Source of the DNA: Clostridiaceae bacterium
GTDB lineage: Bacteria > Bacillota > Clostridia > Lachnospirales > Lachnospiraceae
Reading direction: 5' to 3'
Assembly (NCBI GenBank): GCA_910575795.1
Contig: CAJTGE010000017.1
Coordinates: 54,226-118,225, forward strand
DNA: 64,000 bases
Shown: positions 60,180-64,000 of the stretch, piece by piece
Numbering within the stretch: the stretch's first letter is position 1
How the letters are laid out: each line of letters starts with the position of its first letter
Program-made: the position numbers and the translations under genes
The notes under the pieces: model-generated
Told to the model about the DNA's origin: nothing
Seen by the model: the letters and a program-made list of their open reading frames with translations, nothing else
Databases searched by the model: none

Positions 60180-61715
60180 TTACGCTTTTTCCTCCGGGCT
60201 TTCCTGCTGCACGGACGGTTCCGGCTGACCGGATGCATTCTGTGCTTTCCCCTTCGCCTGTTTCTGCGCGCCGCCCGAGATCTGCTCCACGAGCGCGATC
60301 ATGCTGCTGACCTTCATGAACGGCGGATATTTGACCTCGCCGCGCTTTTCGGAGATATAGTGCTCCAGGATCGGCAGAAGGATCAGGGCGGTGATGCCGG
60401 CGGTAAAGCCGCCGTTGTAGAGGACGAGCCCGCCGTGGAGCGCGCTGGTGGCGGTACACATGGACGCGCACAGGAATCCGGCGGCGGCCCCGGCGCGGAT
60501 CCCATAATGCCCGACAATGGGACACAGGCCGGTCGCGAACGCCGCGCCGTTAATATAGGCCTGCGTGGAGATCGTCCATCCGATCTCACGGCCGGTCAGA
60601 CGGCACAAAAGCATGGCCGCGAGATACAAAAGCAGATATCCGGCCAGAATGGGCCAGATATTTTTCGGGTGCTGCCCCATGGCCGTAAAGGTTAAGGCAG
60701 CTAAGACAACGCCGATGGTGGGGCCGGTATAGCCCGCGCCCTCGGTAAACATCATGATCAGATTTAAATAAAAGACAAACATAAGCCCGACCCAGCCGAT
60801 GTTGACCAGACAGGCCGGCATACCGTAGTTGGCGGCAAAATCGCTCCGGTGCCCCGTATCGCATATCAGCCGGTTGTAGTTCTCAAAGCTGCGCCCGTCC
60901 AGCACATAGCCGACATAGATGCAGAGCGGGAACACGATAAAAAAGAAACGGTTGGCAAACATGTCAAAGGAACGATCGAAATATTCGTACACCACATTAA
61001 AATGCTCTACAGGGACAGGCGGTGCAACCTCCATGGTTTTATAGAGAAAATTGTAGAGAAAAAAGCCAAAGATACCAAAGGCAAGGCCGCCGTTATAGAG
61101 ATTATAGCCCTTATGCCATGCATGCGCGCCCGGAAGAATCGCCGGGACGATAAAACCGAGCATGATGACAAAGCCGGCTGCCAGGGCAATCCCCGCGGCA
61201 GTCAGACGGACTTCCCCAAACACATATTCCTCCTGCTGTGTATAGCGAAACAAGAACTCGCTGATAAAAGGGCCAAAGGAGGTCGTGAACATACAGATAT
61301 GCAGATTATTTTTAAAATCCAGCTTATGGCAGCACAGATAAATAAACGGAGCCAGAAAGCAGGGCAGCATAGTCAGCAGGTTCAGGCCGTAAAAGCAATG
61401 AGCGATCACCAGGAAATAGCCGGCCAGCGTATTGGCGTGGGATTCCCCCTTTAAGCCAATCATAAACATCACGCATACCAGGCTGCACGCGCCGGCATTT
61501 AAAAATGCGCTGGAGAGGCCGCCGACCTCCAGATAATCCGTCACCAGCGGGCAGGGCGTGATCATGATCGTATACCAGTCGTGAAAAACGCGCCCTGCCT
61601 CATATGTATAAGTAGCGGCGTGATAGGAGGCGATAAAGAGGGCAATCGTAAAAAAAACAGCGATTCCATTGATGATTGCGCTGTTTGAAAGGCTGGTTCT
61701 GTCTGTCTGCTTCAT
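60180..61715 (-). CDS. DUF1576-family multi-pass membrane protein
   Basis: The protein (511 aa) has about 10-12 hydrophobic segments (SAIINGIAVFFTIALFIASY; AFLNAGACSLVCVMFMIGLK; AYINGAAFATGLCPIVGHYG) and two similar halves around repeated FxxNxGxxxG motifs (YLEVGGLSSAFLNAG; HKGYNLYNGGLAFGIFGFF; HGGLVLYNGGFTAGITALI), matching DUF1576 as I remember it. Function is unknown. The cytosolic C-terminus is Gln/Glu/Pro-rich. Its start overlaps the stop of the Crp/Fnr gene by 4 bases, so that regulator and this membrane protein form one unit. Confidence 0.82.
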   Translation of the reverse strand: MKQTDRTSLSNSAIINGIAVFFTIALFIASYHAATYTYEAGRVFHDWYTIMITPCPLVTDYLEVGGLSSAFLNAGACSLVCVMFMIGLKGESHANTLAGYFLVIAHCFYGLNLLTMLPCFLAPFIYLCCHKLDFKNNLHICMFTTSFGPFISEFLFRYTQQEEYVFGEVRLTAAGIALAAGFVIMLGFIVPAILPGAHAWHKGYNLYNGGLAFGIFGFFLYNFLYKTMEVAPPVPVEHFNVVYEYFDRSFDMFANRFFFIVFPLCIYVGYVLDGRSFENYNRLICDTGHRSDFAANYGMPACLVNIGWVGLMFVFYLNLIMMFTEGAGYTGPTIGVVLAALTFTAMGQHPKNIWPILAGYLLLYLAAMLLCRLTGREIGWTISTQAYINGAAFATGLCPIVGHYGIRAGAAAGFLCASMCTATSALHGGLVLYNGGFTAGITALILLPILEHYISEKRGEVKYPPFMKVSSMIALVEQISGGAQKQAKGKAQNASGQPEPSVQQESPEEKA

Positions 61716-62401
61716 AATTGATTCCTCTGTTGTATTATCGTAAATTTTTTCCGGTCCGCACGGATGATCCCCTGCTTACACAGCTTGCCTATCTCAACGG
61801 ACAGGCCGCTCCTGTCAACCTCCAGATAATCCGCCAGCTCCTGGCGGTTGTAGGGGATCTCAAAACAGTCGCTCTGATATTTCTTCGCCTGCTGCAGAAG
61901 ATAAGCCATCAGCTTTTCCCTGGTGGTGCGTTTTGACGTGATCTCGATCTTCTGATGAAAGACAAGATTTTTCCGGGCCACCACGCCGAGGAGATTGTAA
62001 ATGAGCTGCTGATGGAAGCCGCAGGCATTGCCGCACGGGCGTATGGCCTTCATGCAGTCAATCAGCATGACCTGTGTGGCTCCGGAGGCGATCACACCCA
62101 CCGGCATCTGCGCAACCCCGGCGCAGGCAAAGGATTCGCCGAACAGCTCCCCTGGTTCGATCCCGGCGACGATGCTTCGGTTTCCCAAATAATCGATCCG
62201 TACGATCTGAGCGGCTCCGGAAAGGAGGATGCCTATATCTTTCGCCGGCCCGCCCTCTGCCAGAATCGTCTCCCCCCTGTTATATCCGGCGCTCCTTGCG
62301 CCCAGACAGCCGAGCGCCGCGCGCAGATCCGGCTCTGCAATCCTGTAAAACAGCGGGCAGGTTCGCAGCGTTTCCATATAAGGTTCAAAAATAAATCCCA
62401 T
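61712..62401 (-). CDS. Crp/Fnr-family regulator
   Basis: The protein (229 aa from ATG 62401, with AGAGGA on the minus strand) has a cyclic-nucleotide-binding-type sensor domain (about 15-130; ILAEGGPAKDIGILLSGAAQ, GELFGESFACAG) and a C-terminal winged helix (about 155-225; EIPYNRQELADYLEVDRSGL). Several cysteines lie in the sensor part (C93, C116, C123, C127), with CMKAIRPCGNAC before the dimer helix, as in redox- or NO-sensing members. A longer ORF upstream of 62401 is antisense to the ferredoxin and is rejected. It probably controls itself and the divergent ferredoxin gene. Confidence 0.92.
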   Translation of the reverse strand: MGFIFEPYMETLRTCPLFYRIAEPDLRAALGCLGARSAGYNRGETILAEGGPAKDIGILLSGAAQIVRIDYLGNRSIVAGIEPGELFGESFACAGVAQMPVGVIASGATQVMLIDCMKAIRPCGNACGFHQQLIYNLLGVVARKNLVFHQKIEITSKRTTREKLMAYLLQQAKKYQSDCFEIPYNRQELADYLEVDRSGLSVEIGKLCKQGIIRADRKKFTIIQQRNQL

Positions 62402-62414
62402 AAAAACGATCCTC

Positions 62415-62473
62415 TGTTGAAATTTCAACATACATCTTTGTTTCATTGTACTATACTGAGTCAGGAAAGTCAA
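62415..62473. promoter_or_regulatory. divergent control region: palindromic operator and promoters
   Basis: A 16-bp perfect palindrome, TGTTGAAATTTCAACA, occupies 62415-62430. On the minus strand TTGACT (62468-62473) and TACAAT (62445-62450) with a 17-base spacer form the regulator promoter; the palindrome would lie at about +8 to +23 and repress. On the + strand TATACT (62453-62458) has no -35 box, and the palindrome centre is 41.5 bases before the expected start near 62464, the class II activator position. Confidence 0.75.
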
Positions 62474-62503
62474 TGAAGCAAGCCTTATTATGGAGGAAAA
62501 AAT

Positions 62504-63208
62504 ATGATTCGCAAGATTATCAGGATTGACGAGGAGAAATGTAACGGCTGCGGCGCCTGCGCCGCGGCCTGCCACGAGGGAGCGATTGAAATGAGAGACG
62601 GAAAGGCAAGGCTTGCCCGCGAGGATTACTGCGACGGACTGGGAGACTGCCTGCCGGCGTGTCCCACAGGAGCGATCCGCTTTGAAGAACGGGAAGCGCC
62701 GGCCTATAACGAGGCCGCTGTTCTTGCCGCCAGGGGAAAGAAAACGGTCCCGGCACAGGGCGGCTGTCCCGCTACGCAGGCGGGAGCAATCCGGCGGGAG
62801 GGGCAGGCGGACTCTCTTCCCAGCGCGTCTGCTTCTGCGGCAAGCCAGCTTAAGCAATGGCCTGTGCAGATCAAACTGGCGCCGGTAAATGCCCCGTACT
62901 TTGACGGAGCGCGGCTTCTGATCGCCGCGGACTGCACGGCCTATGCATACGGCAATTTTCACAGCGAATTTATGCGGGATCACGTCACGCTGATCGGCTG
63001 TCCCAAGCTGGACGAAGGAGACTACGCGGTAAAGCTGACGCAAATCATCGCAGGCAATAATATCAAAAGCGTGACAGTTGTACGTATGGAAGTTCCCTGC
63101 TGCGGCGGGATCGAGAATGCCGTAAAGCGCGCTCTCAAAGACAGCGGGAAATTCATACCGTGGAGCGTGGTGACGATTTCACGGGACGGGAAGGCGGAAA
63201 GGGCGTAG
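62504..63208 (+). CDS. ferredoxin-like 4Fe-4S protein with C-terminal Cys domain
   Basis: The protein (234 aa) begins with a ferredoxin domain: cluster I C13-x2-C16-x2-C19-x3-C23, and cluster II C43-x2-L46-x2-C49-x3-C53, with Leu in place of one Cys. A low-complexity linker (70-115) follows, then a domain with LIAADCTAYAYGNFHSEFMR, IGCPKLDEGDYAVKLTQII and MEVPCCGGIENAV, whose cysteines could bind a further centre. In other Clostridia this protein type commonly lies beside hcp and a Crp/Fnr regulator; hcp is not seen here before the repeats at 63243. Confidence 0.9.
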   Translation: MIRKIIRIDEEKCNGCGACAAACHEGAIEMRDGKARLAREDYCDGLGDCLPACPTGAIRFEEREAPAYNEAAVLAARGKKTVPAQGGCPATQAGAIRREGQADSLPSASASAASQLKQWPVQIKLAPVNAPYFDGARLLIAADCTAYAYGNFHSEFMRDHVTLIGCPKLDEGDYAVKLTQIIAGNNIKSVTVVRMEVPCCGGIENAVKRALKDSGKFIPWSVVTISRDGKAERA

Positions 63209-63242
63209 TTAATGCAGTATAGATAGCGATGTCGTAGGATGG

Positions 63243-63414
63243 CCAGTACAGCGTTTCATAGATACTCGTATACTAAGCGCCTGATATTTGTGTCAGTGCA
63301 AGGCGGCTGAATGAGGCATGCGGTGGCATCGTCGATTGAAGCCAACGCGGCAATGGCGCAAATAGCGGGTGCTTAGTGTATGAGTATCTGCGAAATACTG
63401 TACCAGTACAGCGT
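63243..63414. repeat. palindromic element with 44-base arms and 12-bp flanking direct repeats
   Basis: Arms 63247-63290 and 63359-63402 are complementary over about 44 bases with several mismatches (TACAGCGTTTCATAGATACT against the complement of AGTATCTGCGAAATACTGTA). The unit is bracketed by CCAGTACAGCGT at 63243-63254 and 63403-63414. The first direct repeat overlaps the left arm, so it may be a target duplication or part of a longer array. No ORF is inside. Confidence 0.65.
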
Positions 63415-63422
63415 CGGAGAGA

Positions 63423-63566
63423 GCCGCCAGAGCCGGCTTCCATATCCAACAGAGTCCCCCGCTTCCGCCTGGAGAAAAGCGCGGCGGTACAGCTCGAAAA
63501 GATCCCGCTAAGTACCGGCGGTTTTCTAAGGGGTTCTTTATGGATATGGAAGCTGGCTCTGGCGGC
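63423..63566 (+). repeat. palindromic covarying-arm repeat, copy D
   Basis: Full copy of 144 bp in the same orientation as copy B. Outer arms 63423-63448 and 63541-63566 pair over 26 positions, with a single G-U type difference. The core reads CCCGCTTCCGCCTGGAGAAA, GCTCGAAAAGATCCCGCTAA and CCGGCGGTTTTCTAAGGGGT. It stands 113 bases upstream of the rRNA P1 promoter. Confidence 0.9.
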
Positions 63567-63678
63567 GTTATCAGCGGGCCTGGAATGAAGAACATGATTA
63601 TGGTGAATTTGAAAAAGAAACTTTTAATGGAGTTTTTTCGATTATCTAAAAAAAATAGAAAAAAACCAAAAATAAGGG

Positions 63679-63833
63679 TTGACAATATTTGCCAGGTTTG
63701 ATATTATAATACCCGCACTGCAAAACATGTGCAGCGATGGTAATGGTTCAACAAGTTGGATTGTTACCGCAAAAAAAAAAGTTTTAAAATAAATAAAAAA
63801 ATGGTTGACAGATGGAAACAGTTATGGTAACAT
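63679..63833 (+). promoter_or_regulatory. tandem rRNA promoters P1 and P2
   Basis: P1 has TTGACA at 63679-63684 and TATTAT at 63702-63707 with a 17-base spacer (an overlapping TATAAT at 63705-63710 would give 20). P2 has TTGACA at 63805-63810 and TAACAT at 63828-63833 with a 17-base spacer. A-rich tracts just upstream of P2 (63771-63803) resemble UP elements. Two strong tandem promoters before a long untranslated leader are typical of rRNA operons in Firmicutes. Confidence 0.85.
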
Positions 63834-64000
63834 ATAGAAGCTGTTTCGAGAGAAACAAAAGAACCTTGAAAACTGAACAGTATATAAAACCCTGAAAATT
63901 CTTAAGACAAAAGGCTTATGGTTAAGCCTTGAAGTTTGAGAAAACATTCAGAACAAAACCAAACAGTAATAACGGTTAAAATTAGCCAAGCGAGATTTTG
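63834..64000 (+). ncRNA. rRNA operon leader (16S gene expected just outside the window)
   Basis: The leader contains GAACCTTGAAAACTGAACAG (63861-63880), matching the boxA-like antitermination region of Firmicutes rRNA leaders, and a hairpin AAGGCTTA / TAAGCCTT (about 63911-63930). No ORF is present. The window ends at 64000 before the 16S start (an AGAGTTTGATC-type sequence) is reached. Confidence 0.75.

Noticed and set aside
62402..63043. N-terminal extension of the Crp/Fnr gene up to 63043
   Set aside because: The extra region is antisense to the ferredoxin gene; a promoter and ribosome site place the start at 62401.

Overview
The window looks like chromosomal DNA of a spore-forming gut-type Lachnospiraceae (Clostridia). 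The reasons are the Firmicutes gene families and order (nusB-xseA-xseB-ispA-dxs-tlyA-nadK-argR-recN), strong AGGAGG ribosome sites, a GerA-family germination protein, and a base composition that is fairly GC-rich for Clostridia (judged by eye, not counted). The naming of the family is inference. Most genes lie on the + strand. The right edge runs into the promoter and leader of an rRNA operon, with 16S rRNA expected just outside the window.

Layout. 0.1-1.8 kb: an XRE regulator, small ORFs, and a palindromic repeat split by a second small mobile element. 1.9-8.4 kb: a RpiR-type regulator with a clear promoter and two identical palindromic operators, followed by permease, nitrilase-fold amidase, cytosolic beta-lactamase-fold hydrolase, dipeptide epimerase and M20 amidohydrolase; together these look like uptake and breakdown of a peptide, possibly wall-derived. 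8.5-9.3 kb: a collapsed MNT-HEPN toxin-antitoxin fusion and a 164-bp MITE with target-site duplication. 9.4-18.8 kb: the conserved nusB-to-recN block. 18.8-29.8 kb: a MocR-type regulator lacking the PLP lysine, a GerA-family protein, YitT, TcdA, a PepSY protein, NadE, a SpoU methylase and NfeD plus SPFH. 29.9-40.5 kb: patatin, BirA, MutY, a lipid kinase, RpoD, QueH, a HAD phosphatase and a zinc ABC transporter (ZnuACB).

40.5-51.4 kb is an expanded fructoselysine (Amadori product) locus. It holds FrlA permease, FrlC epimerase, FrlB-type deglycase, two FrlD-like kinases and two GntR/UTRA regulators. It is interleaved with a YjbQ protein, an esterase, an amidohydrolase-fold protein that has lost most metal ligands, and a divergent YtcJ-type amidohydrolase that lacks one His of its first metal motif. 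This is the best candidate for an undescribed metabolic variant.

51.4-63.2 kb: a decayed AlbA-domain gene, a CAP-domain wall protein, two COG0523 GTPases (one with a His/Cys tandem-repeat metal arm, one fused to an OB-like domain), an inositol monophosphatase, a deacetylase, a D,D-carboxypeptidase, and a Crp/Fnr regulator divergent from a ferredoxin. A palindrome between the last two sits where class II activation of the ferredoxin gene would be expected.

The strongest non-coding signal is a dispersed palindromic repeat of about 145 bp (1438-1728, 14356-14498, 31161-31298, 63423-63566, plus fragments). The inner core is conserved, while the outer arms differ between copies yet stay complementary within each copy. 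At least three other palindromic element families share the intergenic spaces, and several have shaped gene ends. No CRISPR array, prophage, full insertion sequence or tRNA gene was seen.
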